Shown: piece by piece, positions 1 to 7,662 of the stretch | Position numbering within the stretch: the stretch's first letter is position 1 | How the letters are laid out: each line of letters begins with the position of its first letter | Source of the DNA: UM-FILTER-37-12 sp964344965 | GTDB taxonomy: Bacteria > Patescibacteriota > Patescibacteriia > Magasanikbacterales > UBA922 | Direction of reading: 5' to 3' | NCBI GenBank assembly: GCA_964344965.1 | Contig: CAYFPJ010000032.1 | Span: 1 to 8,571, forward strand | Length of the DNA stretch: 8,571 bases | Translations under genes and position numbers: made by a program | Notes under the pieces: generated by a model | Told to the model about the DNA's origin: nothing | The model's database searches: none | Seen by the model: the letters and a program-made list of their open reading frames with translations, nothing else

Positions 1-2
1 TT

Positions 3-941
3 GATCCATATTTGACAGAAGACTGCCCTCTGGAGCTAGGTGGAGTATATAAATCTAAAAATAGTAATGCTGTCTATTATATTACTTCTGCTAACAACGT
101 AGATGGTAGTCTTGATAAAGATACTCCGTGTACAAAGAGAGCTTTTACGAGTAGTCAAAAATATTTTACTTATTTTAAATCTTGGGATGAGGTAGGTGTG
201 GTAGAAGATCTCACATTGAGTAGTATTCCAGAAAATTCTTTAGGCTTTATGCCAGCTGGACCGTTTTATGACCCTCAGTATGGTGCTCTTGTAAAGGTTG
301 TTGCTGATTCAAAGGTATATTTGCTATTGAATGATAAAAAATATTGGATTACAGATGAGTCTATCTTTGATCAGTTGAATTATAGGTGGGATTGGATCGA
401 AGATGTCTCTCCTTTGCTCTTGGCAAAATATAGCCCAGCAGGAGAAATAAATTATACAGATCGCCATCCCAATTTTACCCTTGCCAAGTATGAAAATGAC
501 TCAAGAGTATACCGTATAGAGCCTGATCCAAAAGATAACACAAGACAAATAAAAAGGCTTGTTCCAAACGAATACACCTTCAGTGCTCTTAATTTTAGGT
601 GGGATCGTATTGTCACTATCTCTAATAGTGAAGTGTATGAGGATGGGGGAAAATTGGTGGTGGTAGGTGAAGTGAAAGGAGAAAAGATAGTAAAGGGTGA
701 GGATGGTAGCAATACTTATCAATTTACTAGTTTTTTGGACCAAGGTAGTAGCGGTGAAGAAATTTTGCAGTTACAATTGAAACTACAAAGATTGGGATAT
801 TTTCCTTCGTTTATTGACACTACTGGATACTACGGACCAGTGACTAGGAAAGCGGTAGTAAATTTTCAAAATCAAAATAATATTGACCCTCTTGGATTTG
901 TTGGACCAGCGACCCGTGCTTCTCTAAATTCTTTACAATAA
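3..941 (+). CDS. Repeat-containing surface protein with C-terminal peptidoglycan-binding domain (5' partial)
   Basis: The frame is open to the left edge (D-P-Y before the TTG at 12), so the gene is most likely cut by the window and the true start lies upstream; TTG 12 is not a convincing start. Numbering from that TTG as residue 1, there are three diverged copies of a roughly 60-residue unit at about 18-80, 91-149 and 156-215. The unit has the pattern 'VY.. (K/R)..(I/V)....F..LN(Y/F)RWD.I..(V/I)'; copies 2 and 3 share 'LNYRWDWI' and 'LNFRWDRI'. Residues 243-307 form a PG_binding_1-type domain: 'QLQLKLQRLGYF', 'GYYGPVTRKAVVNFQ', 'GFVGPATRASL'. Such domains bind cell-wall peptidoglycan, so the product probably sits in the envelope. 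Any signal peptide or catalytic domain would be upstream, outside the window. The PG-binding call is firm; the repeat unit is a family I cannot name. Confidence 0.85.
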   Translation, partial: DPYLTEDCPLELGGVYKSKNSNAVYYITSANNVDGSLDKDTPCTKRAFTSSQKYFTYFKSWDEVGVVEDLTLSSIPENSLGFMPAGPFYDPQYGALVKVVADSKVYLLLNDKKYWITDESIFDQLNYRWDWIEDVSPLLLAKYSPAGEINYTDRHPNFTLAKYENDSRVYRIEPDPKDNTRQIKRLVPNEYTFSALNFRWDRIVTISNSEVYEDGGKLVVVGEVKGEKIVKGEDGSNTYQFTSFLDQGSSGEEILQLQLKLQRLGYFPSFIDTTGYYGPVTRKAVVNFQNQNNIDPLGFVGPATRASLNSLQ

Positions 942-977
942 GACCTACAATCCACTTTTATTGGATAGTTCGTATTT

Positions 978-1006
978 TTGGTACTTCTTCTTTTTTGTAG
1001 TATAAT
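978..1006 (+). promoter_or_regulatory. Candidate sigma-70 promoter for the PEP synthase gene
   Basis: A perfect -10 hexamer TATAAT at 1001-1006 lies 17 bases after TTGGTA (978-983), which matches 4 of 6 positions of the TTGACA consensus. It sits in the 117-base gap before the gene at 1059 and would give a leader of about 45 bases. The leader contains AGGAGC (1032-1037), but this is 21 bases before the ATG, too far for a normal ribosome binding site. Confidence 0.55.
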
Positions 1007-1058
1007 AATAACTGTCTTTTTTTGTGCTTTCAGGAGCTTTTTTGTCTAATCATTCTTT

Positions 1059-4000
1059 ATGACACCAAATACTAGCAAAAAAACAAAAAATATTCTTTGG
1101 TTTCAAGAGATTGGAATCAAGGATATTCCTTTGGTTGGTGGCAAAAATGCTTCTCTGGGAGAGATGTATCGTAATTTGTCCAAAAAAGGAGTACCAGTTC
1201 CTAATGGTTTTGCACTCACGTCAGCTGCATACTGGTCTATTTTGGATAATAGTAATTTGCGAAAAAAAATAAAGAAAGCGTTTGGAAAATTGAATGTTAC
1301 CAATGTATCAGAGTTGAATAAAGTTAGCAAAAAAATAAGGACTTTGGTCTTGAATTCTAAAATTCCAAAGAAAATAGAAAAGGAAATAATCGATTCCTAT
1401 TCAAAATTTTCAAAAGAAAGTGGACAAAAAAATATCTCAGTAGCTGTCCGTTCTAGTGCTACAGCAGAAGATCTACCAGAAGCTAGCTTTGCCGGGCAGC
1501 AAGAGACTTATCTTAATATTAAGGGAGAAAAAGAGTTACTAGTTGCTGTAAAAAAATGTTTAGCATCACTTTTTACTTCCAGAGCGATATCTTATCGACA
1601 TGGTCTGGGTTTTGATCATCTTAGTGTTGCTCTGTCAGTCACTGTCCAACAGATGGTCGGGTCTCACAATGGTTCTAGTGGGGTGATGTTCACCCTTGAC
1701 ACAGAGTCAGGATTTCGGGGAGTTAGTTTGATCACTTCTTCTTATGGATTGGGGGAATACGTCGTGAAAGGGCGGATCACTCCAGATCAATTTTACGTTT
1801 TCAAAGATGGTTTGAAGAGGGGTAAGAACGCCATCATTAGTCGTTCTCTGGGTTCAAAAGAAGTCAAGCTTGTCTACGGCAAGACTAGAGGTACCAAACA
1901 AGCTATTGTTCCCAAAAAAGACCGTCAGAAATTTTCTATCACTGACAAAGATGTCCTCCAATTGGCAAAATGGGGTGAAATTATTGAAAATCATTATAAA
2001 AAGCCCCAAGATATAGAGTGGGCCAAAGATGGTAAAACAGGCCAGCTTTACATTGTCCAAGCCCGTCCAGAAACTGTCCGAGCTCGCAGTAGCCATGCTG
2101 TCATTGAGAAGTATCACCTCAAAAAGAAGGGCAAGGAATTGTTGGCCGGGTTGGCTGTGGGACAAAAGATTGGTGCTGGGAAGGTGCGAGTGATCAATAA
2201 CAGAAAAGATATGAAATCTTTCAAAAAAGGAGAGATTTTGGTCACCAGAATTACAGATCCTGATTGGGAACCAATTATGCGTATTGCCTCTGCTATTGTC
2301 ACTGAACAAGGTGGTAAGACCAGTCATGCAGCCATTGTTTCTCGTGAGCTCGGTGTTCCTTGCGTCGTTGGTGCTAGAGGGGCGAGGAAGATTTTAAAAA
2401 ATGGGCAACAAGTGACAGTTAGTTGTGTAAAGGGTGACGAAGGCATTATTTTTAAAGGAAATTTACCATTTGAAGTGAAAAAAACCGCTATTGAGAATAT
2501 CCCAAAAACAAAGACCAAAATAATGATGAATATTGGTGACCCGGAGCATGCTTTCTCTTTGTCTTTTTTGCCTCACAGCGGTGTTGGTCTTGCACGCCAG
2601 GAATTTATTTTTTCTAATTTTATTCGTATTCATCCGTTAGCTCTTCTTAATTATAATAAGTTGAAAGACAAGAAGGCTAAGAAAAGAATTAAAGAATTAA
2701 CTATTGGATACAAAAATAAAGCAAATTATTGCATAGATAGATTGGCCGAAGGAATGGGTCGTATTGCTGCTGCCATGTATCCAGAACCAGTAATTATTCG
2801 TCTTAGTGATTTCAAGACCAATGAATACGCTTCTCTCATCGGGGGTAAAGAATTTGAGCCAGAGGAGCCCAATCCAATGCTTGGTTGGCGAGGAGCTAGC
2901 CGTTACTACTCCAAAGAATATAAACAAGCTTTTGGGCTAGAATGTAAAGCTCTAAAAAAAGCAAGAGAAGAGTGGGGATTAGACAATATTATTGTCATGG
3001 TCCCATTTTGCCGGACTCCAGAAGAGGGTGAAAAAGTGCTTTCGACCATGAAAAAATTTGGACTGGAACGAGGTAAGAATGGTTTGCAGGTCTATGTCAT
3101 GTGTGAGATCCCTTCCAATGTTATTTTGGCAGAAGAATTCGCCAAAATTTTTGATGGCTTTAGTATTGGATCCAATGATCTGACCCAACTCACACTTGGA
3201 GTAGACCGAGATTCTTCCTTGGTTAGCCATGTCTATGATGAGAATGATCAGTCAGTGAAAAAAATGATTAGGGAAGTGATCAGAATAGCTCATAAGCACA
3301 AGAAAAAGATTGGTATTTGCGGTCAAGCACCAAGTGACTCCCCAGAATTTGCTGAATTTTTGGTCAGAGAAGGGGTTGACAGTATCTCACTCAATCCAGA
3401 CTCTTTGATAGAAACCAAAAAACGTATTTCCTTTGTAGAAAAGACTTTGGGGCGAAAAGGTAAAAAAACAAACTCTTCTCTCCTTGGTCTGCTGGCTACT
3501 ATTGGTTTCATAGGGATGAGTCTTATCGGTCTTGGGGCTGGGTGTGCTGATGTCAATAGTCCTTTCAAATTAGAACAAAAATCCCCCCAAGTGACCATTA
3601 CTCCGGCTGAAATAAGAGAGAAATTGGAAGATAATATTATTGCTATGCAAAAAGAAAAAGAATACAACACCCTTACAAACATGGCAGTAGACAGTTTTTC
3701 TACTTTTGAAATTTCTTATCCAATCACTTGGGAGGTCAGTCAATGGAAGGGGGGTTTGAGCTTAAATAGTTCTGATGGTGAAGAATTTATTAGTATTTTT
3801 GAGCAAGTTGTAGGGCATCCGGTTTCAGAAGAAGAAAAACAAGTGTCTGTAATAGGTGGTAAACCTGCAAAAACATATAACACAGTTTTGGGGAATGGAG
3901 GACAGGTAGTATCGGTTTTTGAGATTGAAGAAGAAGGAAAAATAATTGAAATCAATGGCCAGTCAGATCGTCTTGATGACTTATTGGCCACTCTTACGTT

Positions 4001-4178
4001 TGGTAAAGGAGAGCAAATTCCTGATAGACCACTCAACCAATGGGATATTCTGGACAAAAGAATTTGCGTACAGATGATTACCTATGCCAGACAGGGAGAG
4101 TCTGGACAGTGTCAGCCGTTCCCCACGCCATGTGATGTTCCAGAGGGGTGGAAAGTATGTTCCAGCAACTCTCTTTGA
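1059..4178 (+). CDS. ppsA: Phosphoenolpyruvate synthase fused to a membrane/lipoprotein-like C-terminal extension
   Basis: Residues 1-797 are a full pyruvate, water dikinase, which makes PEP, AMP and phosphate from pyruvate, ATP and water (gluconeogenesis). Visible signatures are the N-terminal ATP-binding motif 'VGGKNASLGEM' (26-36), 'VRSSATAEDLPEASFAGQQ' (130-148), the phosphohistidine loop 'GGKTSHAAIVSRELG' with His423, and the C-terminal barrel with 'GVGLARQEF' (508-516), 'GSNDLTQLTLGVDRD' and catalytic Cys754 in 'GICGQAP'. The enzyme part is about as long as E. coli PpsA (792 aa, from memory) and ends at the usual 'VEKTLG'. The frame then continues for about 240 residues: a basic stretch 'GRKGKK', a hydrophobic segment (about 808-828), Cys829, a PsbP-like region (about 876-975) and a four-cysteine tail (1003-1034). 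ATG 1059 is the first start after the in-frame stop TAA at 1047-1049. No good Shine-Dalgarno site is present. The gene ends 35 bases before the next one. The enzyme call is very safe; the biology of the extension is inferred. Confidence 0.95.
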   Translation: MTPNTSKKTKNILWFQEIGIKDIPLVGGKNASLGEMYRNLSKKGVPVPNGFALTSAAYWSILDNSNLRKKIKKAFGKLNVTNVSELNKVSKKIRTLVLNSKIPKKIEKEIIDSYSKFSKESGQKNISVAVRSSATAEDLPEASFAGQQETYLNIKGEKELLVAVKKCLASLFTSRAISYRHGLGFDHLSVALSVTVQQMVGSHNGSSGVMFTLDTESGFRGVSLITSSYGLGEYVVKGRITPDQFYVFKDGLKRGKNAIISRSLGSKEVKLVYGKTRGTKQAIVPKKDRQKFSITDKDVLQLAKWGEIIENHYKKPQDIEWAKDGKTGQLYIVQARPETVRARSSHAVIEKYHLKKKGKELLAGLAVGQKIGAGKVRVINNRKDMKSFKKGEILVTRITDPDWEPIMRIASAIVTEQGGKTSHAAIVSRELGVPCVVGARGARKILKNGQQVTVSCVKGDEGIIFKGNLPFEVKKTAIENIPKTKTKIMMNIGDPEHAFSLSFLPHSGVGLARQEFIFSNFIRIHPLALLNYNKLKDKKAKKRIKELTIGYKNKANYCIDRLAEGMGRIAAAMYPEPVIIRLSDFKTNEYASLIGGKEFEPEEPNPMLGWRGASRYYSKEYKQAFGLECKALKKAREEWGLDNIIVMVPFCRTPEEGEKVLSTMKKFGLERGKNGLQVYVMCEIPSNVILAEEFAKIFDGFSIGSNDLTQLTLGVDRDSSLVSHVYDENDQSVKKMIREVIRIAHKHKKKIGICGQAPSDSPEFAEFLVREGVDSISLNPDSLIETKKRISFVEKTLGRKGKKTNSSLLGLLATIGFIGMSLIGLGAGCADVNSPFKLEQKSPQVTITPAEIREKLEDNIIAMQKEKEYNTLTNMAVDSFSTFEISYPITWEVSQWKGGLSLNSSDGEEFISIFEQVVGHPVSEEEKQVSVIGGKPAKTYNTVLGNGGQVVSVFEIEEEGKIIEINGQSDRLDDLLATLTFGKGEQIPDRPLNQWDILDKRICVQMITYARQGESGQCQPFPTPCDVPEGWKVCSSNSL
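3447..4178 (+). other. C-terminal extension of PEP synthase: lipoprotein-like signal/TM plus PsbP-like domain
   Basis: Residues 797-1039 look like a separate small lipoprotein precursor: positive n-region (RKGKK, 799-803), hydrophobic core (808-828) and Cys829 in 'GLGAGC', which fits a relaxed lipobox. After Cys829 come a charged linker, a possible short helix (about 848-865), then 'STFEISYPITWEV' through 'DDLLATLTF', which resembles the PsbP/Mog1-like domains frequent in small bacterial lipoproteins, and the cysteine tail. If translated only as part of the fusion, the positive-inside rule puts the enzyme in the cytoplasm and this part outside. An in-frame TTG at 3447-3449 could be an internal start for a free lipoprotein, but no ribosome binding site precedes it. 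A lost stop codon between two ancestral genes is the simplest origin. Confidence 0.6.
4065..4160 (+). repeat. Four-cysteine C-terminal tail, copy 1
   Basis: This encodes residues 1003-1034 of the PEP synthase fusion, with cysteines at 1003, 1018, 1025 and 1034 (C-x14-C-x6-C-x8-C). The conserved core is 'C.Q.ITYAR' followed by 'C..FPTPCDVP.GW..C'. It matches copy 2 at 6800-6895 at 22 of 32 residues with identical cysteine spacing, while the DNA differs at many third codon positions. The copies are therefore old and kept at protein level. The tail sits within five residues of the stop codon. I have an unverified memory of similar tails in other patescibacterial secreted proteins; the function is unknown to me. 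Confidence 0.75.
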
Positions 4179-4184
4179 TATAAA
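4176..4184 (+). promoter_or_regulatory. Possible extended -10 promoter for the GH123-like gene
   Basis: TGATATAAA is a TGn-TATAAA extended -10 element overlapping the TGA stop of the preceding gene. It would start transcription about 22 bases before the ATG at 4214. No convincing -35 is seen. No terminator lies in the 35-base gap, so co-transcription with the upstream gene is equally possible. Confidence 0.3.
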
Positions 4185-4213
4185 TTTTTGTTACGCTTTT
4201 TCTTATTTTTTGT

Positions 4214-6904
4214 ATGAAGAAATATTTTTTATTTTTTGCTGTGGTGGCTTTATTTATTTTTTTTGGTGCAATATATAGTGTCTCAGCTATTGGTTTTTTG
4301 GAAAAGACAAATAGGGCCGGTGATAAGTTTGGAAATATGTCTCTAAAGGAGAGTGGACAGAGCCATAAGCCCCAGGAATTTTATAATGGATTTAATAGAG
4401 ATAATTTTTTGATTTCTATCCCCAAGACAGGAGTGAATGATTTGGATTACGATCCAGCTCCTCTTCAAAATAAAAATATACGAAACAAGAAAGAGATCTG
4501 GGAGAATATTACCCCTATTTTTAAGAGAATAGAGTTACTACCCAGAATACAGCCCATAATAGCAAATCTACCTCCTCCAAATTTTTTAGAACCCATTCCA
4601 GATTCCACTCTTTCTTCTGAGCAAATATTGGTCTCTTGGCAAGATGTGGGAGCAGATATGTATGAGTTAGCTGTTGGGGAGTTTCCTGGGGATCCATCAT
4701 ATGGTTGGTATGGTTCTTTGATCTCTCCAGAAGTGCTTGTCACAGGCCTACCTACTGATGGTGGTAAGATACATTTCAAGTTATTTACCCATATAGGTGG
4801 TACTGTATTGGAAACGTATATAGAAGTTACAGCTCATACTGGCGCACCGCCACCTCCACCTCCTCCAGACCCAGAACAATGTGCAGATTTTCCTCTCACG
4901 GCAGGCCCTCTTTCAGCTGTCTGGGCCAATGACGGTGGAGATAAAGTCGTCCAGCATGATACCAGAGCTTCTTCAGATCCTTGTAGTTCTTACAATAGTA
5001 TTTGGGATGGTGAGCAGATTTCACTTTTTGGAGCGAAGAATGAGGTGGTTAATTTTAATCTTGTTTTAGAATCAGAAAATTTGACAACAGAAGATGTCAG
5101 TATATCTTTTGATGATCTATCTGGGCCAAATGGCGCTGTGATTACCGGTAATTATGGAGGAGAATTATTTGATTGGGTAGATAGAGAGATAGAGTTATTT
5201 TATATTCGTTATTTACCGATCAGAGGTCTCAGCAAGCTTTTTTATGAGACATATGACGAAAGACATATTCCAGAGAGATTGCGCCGTCCGTTTACCGGAG
5301 AAGGAGCTGGTGAAGGTCTTTGGGAAGATCGACCAGACCATGATGCTTATTATCCGGACATCGCTGTTCCATTGCAGCTAGAGCAGCCCTTTGACGTTAC
5401 TCTTGGTACCAATCAAAGTGTTTGGGCAGATGTCTATATTCCTGACGATGCACCAGATGGAGAATATATAGGAGAAGTAGACATTCTGGTAAACAATCAG
5501 GTCGTGGCTAGTATTCCAGTCAATTTGTCAGTAGCAGATTTTGTGTTGCCACAAGAGACCTCTGCCAAAAATATGGCATTTTTTAGTAGAGAAAATGTCA
5601 ATCGTCGCTATACTGGAGATTTTTGGACTGATCTTGAAAGTGATTATAATAATTTGATTCGTGATCGCCATTTCCAACTTGCTCATCGTCACAAGATTTC
5701 TTTGATTGATGACGGAAATTACAGTGCTACTCAACCCAGGTCAGAATGGGATACCAGACTAGATGGATCACTCTTTACCCCTGCTTACAATTATGATGGT
5801 CCTGGGGTTGGTGTGCCGACAGATATTTATTCCATAGGTACTTATGGCTCTTGGCAATTTGAAAATGATACTGAAGAGAAATTGCAATCCTATGTCACTG
5901 CCTGGGAAGAATGGTTCCAAGCAAACTCACCAGATACAGAAAGATTTTTATATCTTATAGATGAGTCAGAAGACTATCCACTGATCAATACTTGGGCCAA
6001 TTGGGTAGATAATGCTCCTGGTGTAGGTAGTGAATTACCAACCATGGCTACGATCAGCGCTCCTCAAGCTGTGGCCTACACACCTGCTCTTGATATCATT
6101 GTTAGTGGTGTGACAGTTGGCGATAGTGAGACTTGGCAGACTGCCGCAGATACACTTCTCGCTGATCCTGATAGAGATTTCTATGTTTATAATGGCAAAC
6201 GTCCAGCCAATGGTTCTTTTGCTCTAGAGGACGATGGTGTGGCTCTTCGCCAACTCGTCTGGACTCAGTTTAAGAAAAATGTCTCTCGTTGGTTCCTTTG
6301 GGAAACTACATACTATGACAATTATCAAGGCGGACTAGGGGAGACCAATGTTTTTGAGAATGCTCAGACTTTTGGTGGCTATTCTGGATTTGATCCAGTG
6401 CTCGGGGAGACTGGTTGGAATTATTCCAATGGTGATGGAGTTTTATTTTATCCGGGGACAGACATGATTTATCCACAAGATTCGTACGATATTGACGGTC
6501 CAATAGCTAGTTTACGATTGAAGCATTGGCGAAGAGGCATTCAAGATATGGACTATTTGGAGCTTGCGCGCCAGATAGATCCAGAGGCAGTCGATGAGCT
6601 AGTTGAATCCATGATCCCGCAGGTTCTGTGGGACTATGGTGTCGACAATCCAGCCGATCCATCTTATGTTCACACAGACATCAGTTGGTCGACAGATCCA
6701 GATGTCTGGGAAGATGCTCGCAAACAGCTGTCTGATATTATAATTGCTGGTCAGCAGCAACCAGAAAAGACTTTGCAGCCCAATTTTGGTCAGTATTCTT
6801 GTATCCAAATAATTACTTATGCTAGATATGAGGAGGGAGGGGAGTGTCAAGCTTTCCCAACTCCTTGTGATGTGCCATTTGGTTGGGATATCTGTAGTTT
6901 GTAA
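4214..6904 (+). CDS. Secreted GH123/DUF4091-like glycoside hydrolase with four-cysteine tail
   Basis: This 896-residue exported protein probably cleaves or binds glycans outside the cell. An N-terminal signal peptide (KK, then a hydrophobic run, likely cut after Ala25 in 'SVSA') is followed by a low-complexity stretch, a fibronectin-III-like beta domain (about 117-209), a proline linker 'APPPPPPPDP' (211-220), and a beta-sandwich (about 233-445) with the DUF4091-type pattern 'YYPDIAVPL...FDV..G.NQSVWADVYIPDDAPDGEYIGEV'. A barrel-like domain follows (about 450-845), with 'FLYLIDESED' containing Asp583-Glu584 and the closing 'SLRLKHWRRGIQDMDYLELA' (767-786), typical of DUF4091. The Asp-Glu pair matches the catalytic pair of GH123 enzymes, which I know as N-acetyl-beta-galactosaminidases; the substrate here is not established. 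The last 34 residues carry the cysteine tail shared with the upstream gene. No Shine-Dalgarno site precedes ATG 4214; the signal peptide supports this start. Confidence 0.85.
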   Translation: MKKYFLFFAVVALFIFFGAIYSVSAIGFLEKTNRAGDKFGNMSLKESGQSHKPQEFYNGFNRDNFLISIPKTGVNDLDYDPAPLQNKNIRNKKEIWENITPIFKRIELLPRIQPIIANLPPPNFLEPIPDSTLSSEQILVSWQDVGADMYELAVGEFPGDPSYGWYGSLISPEVLVTGLPTDGGKIHFKLFTHIGGTVLETYIEVTAHTGAPPPPPPPDPEQCADFPLTAGPLSAVWANDGGDKVVQHDTRASSDPCSSYNSIWDGEQISLFGAKNEVVNFNLVLESENLTTEDVSISFDDLSGPNGAVITGNYGGELFDWVDREIELFYIRYLPIRGLSKLFYETYDERHIPERLRRPFTGEGAGEGLWEDRPDHDAYYPDIAVPLQLEQPFDVTLGTNQSVWADVYIPDDAPDGEYIGEVDILVNNQVVASIPVNLSVADFVLPQETSAKNMAFFSRENVNRRYTGDFWTDLESDYNNLIRDRHFQLAHRHKISLIDDGNYSATQPRSEWDTRLDGSLFTPAYNYDGPGVGVPTDIYSIGTYGSWQFENDTEEKLQSYVTAWEEWFQANSPDTERFLYLIDESEDYPLINTWANWVDNAPGVGSELPTMATISAPQAVAYTPALDIIVSGVTVGDSETWQTAADTLLADPDRDFYVYNGKRPANGSFALEDDGVALRQLVWTQFKKNVSRWFLWETTYYDNYQGGLGETNVFENAQTFGGYSGFDPVLGETGWNYSNGDGVLFYPGTDMIYPQDSYDIDGPIASLRLKHWRRGIQDMDYLELARQIDPEAVDELVESMIPQVLWDYGVDNPADPSYVHTDISWSTDPDVWEDARKQLSDIIIAGQQQPEKTLQPNFGQYSCIQIITYARYEEGGECQAFPTPCDVPFGWDICSL
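6800..6895 (+). repeat. Four-cysteine C-terminal tail, copy 2
   Basis: This encodes residues 863-894 of the GH123-like protein, with cysteines at 863, 878, 885 and 894: the same C-x14-C-x6-C-x8-C spacing as copy 1 at 4065-4160. Two residues follow before the stop. The two host proteins are otherwise unrelated, so this is a shared terminal module, which would suit an export, anchoring or disulfide-linked attachment role (inference). Confidence 0.75.
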
Positions 6905-6930
6905 TTTTGATATATATTTTTTCAAAACAG

Positions 6931-6958
6931 AAACACCTTTTTTATTAAGGTGTTTTTT
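6931..6958. terminator. Bidirectional intrinsic terminator between convergent genes
   Basis: The arms AAACACCTT (6931-6939) and AAGGTGTTT (6947-6955) form a 9-bp stem with a 7-base loop, followed by a T run to 6958. It lies 26 bases after the stop of the GH123-like gene and just beyond the stop (6961-6963) of the convergent glucosaminidase gene. The A-rich left flank gives a weaker U-tract in the minus direction. Confidence 0.85.
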
Positions 6959-6960
6959 GT

Positions 6961-7497
6961 TTAAATTTGTTCCATGATCCACATTACTTCTCCTGGATAT
7001 CGTGGATTTACAGTGCCATTATACCAGTAGAGCTTCTCTTCTGTAGAAGTCGTGCTGTACCATTTGGCTGTGGTGGAGCTAAATCCACATAGATTCCTAC
7101 CTACTTCACGGATCGCTTCTTCAAAATTTGCAAAAGGAATTTCAGCACTACCCCAACCAAATGGGTTGTTGTATTGCATGAATTTCCCACCGGTCGATTC
7201 TTGCATGGCGATAGCTGGCAGAAGTCGCCAGTCCATATCGCAGGTTTCTGCGACGTCTACGAATATTTGACCATAACCAGCTAGAGGGAGATTGTGTTTT
7301 GCAAAGTAGCTGTCGATCCGAGTTGGTCGGTCGTCTGGTGGTTTATTTGAGAATGAGAATACTATGAGCCCAGATGACAATATGATAACAAGCATGGAAA
7401 TATAATATTTCCATTTTTTTAAAGGATGCTCGGTAGGGTAGGCAACTTTCTTTTTTCGATTAGTAGCTTTCTTCTTCTTTTTCTTTTGTTTTGGCAT
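6961..7497 (-). CDS. Membrane-anchored glucosaminidase-like (lysozyme-fold) protein
   Basis: The 178-residue protein has a very basic N-terminus (poly-Lys at 5-10, more Lys/Arg to 17), one transmembrane segment (about 31-50) and an extracytoplasmic domain (about 60-178). That domain resembles the glucosaminidase family (PF01832): 'PLAGYGQIFVDVAE', 'DWRLLPAIAMQESTGGK' with the likely catalytic Glu100, 'NPFGWG' (111-116) and 'FEEAIREVG'. Such enzymes cut the glycan strands of peptidoglycan for wall remodelling. The topology fits an inner-membrane enzyme with its active domain outside. Start: an upstream in-frame ATG at 7563 would add 22 residues ahead of the lysine block, but a strong extended -10 (7506-7514) places transcription start near 7499-7500, so ATG 7497 is preferred and the mRNA would be almost leaderless. 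The fold call is good; hydrolase activity is not proven. Confidence 0.85.
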   Translation of the reverse strand: MPKQKKKKKKATNRKKKVAYPTEHPLKKWKYYISMLVIILSSGLIVFSFSNKPPDDRPTRIDSYFAKHNLPLAGYGQIFVDVAETCDMDWRLLPAIAMQESTGGKFMQYNNPFGWGSAEIPFANFEEAIREVGRNLCGFSSTTAKWYSTTSTEEKLYWYNGTVNPRYPGEVMWIMEQI

Positions 7498-7505
7498 ATG
7501 GGGTA

Positions 7506-7514
7506 AGTATACCA
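7506..7514 (-). promoter_or_regulatory. Extended -10 promoter of the glucosaminidase-like gene
   Basis: Read on the minus strand, TGGTATACT is a TGn extended -10 with TATACT at 7511-7506. The start codon begins nine bases downstream at 7497, implying a leader of only a few bases. The -35 region is weak, which an extended -10 can offset. Confidence 0.5.
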
Positions 7515-7541
7515 TACGAAAGAAAAGATGTGTTGAGGAAT

Positions 7542-7574
7542 AAAAAACAACTTTGACTGACAAAGTTGTTTTTT
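7542..7574. terminator. Strong bidirectional hairpin terminator left of the GC-rich block
   Basis: A perfect 14-bp stem, AAAAAACAACTTTG (7542-7555) with CAAAGTTGTTTTTT (7561-7574), has a 5-base loop ACTGA. The A run on one side and T run on the other allow termination in both directions. No minus-strand gene now lies just to its right, so it may be the terminator of a gene lost or displaced when the GC-rich block arrived, or it may insulate the glucosaminidase promoter (inference). Confidence 0.75.
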
Positions 7575-7662
7575 ATAATTTTTTACAAACTTACATTATT
7601 GACAATATGCATGTATGTTGATAGTCTTGGAGAGTTCAACACATGACCCCATGGGGGCAAAA

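Noticed and set aside
12..14. TTG as the start codon of the first gene
   Set aside because: The frame is open to the window edge, no ribosome binding site is visible and no signal peptide follows; a truncated gene is more likely.
1024..1044. Intrinsic terminator before the PEP synthase gene
   Set aside because: GCT...AGC followed by a T run gives only a 3-bp stem, too weak to call.
4176..4178. UGA read as glycine (as in some Patescibacteria)
   Set aside because: The TGA falls five residues after the last cysteine of the tail, and the equivalent tail in the next gene stops with TAA two residues after its last cysteine, so this TGA acts as a stop.
7498..7563. N-terminal extension of the glucosaminidase gene to ATG 7563
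   Set aside because: It would place the promoter-like TGGTATACT inside the coding region and run into the hairpin at 7542-7574; the lysine-rich N-terminus at 7497 looks like a natural start.
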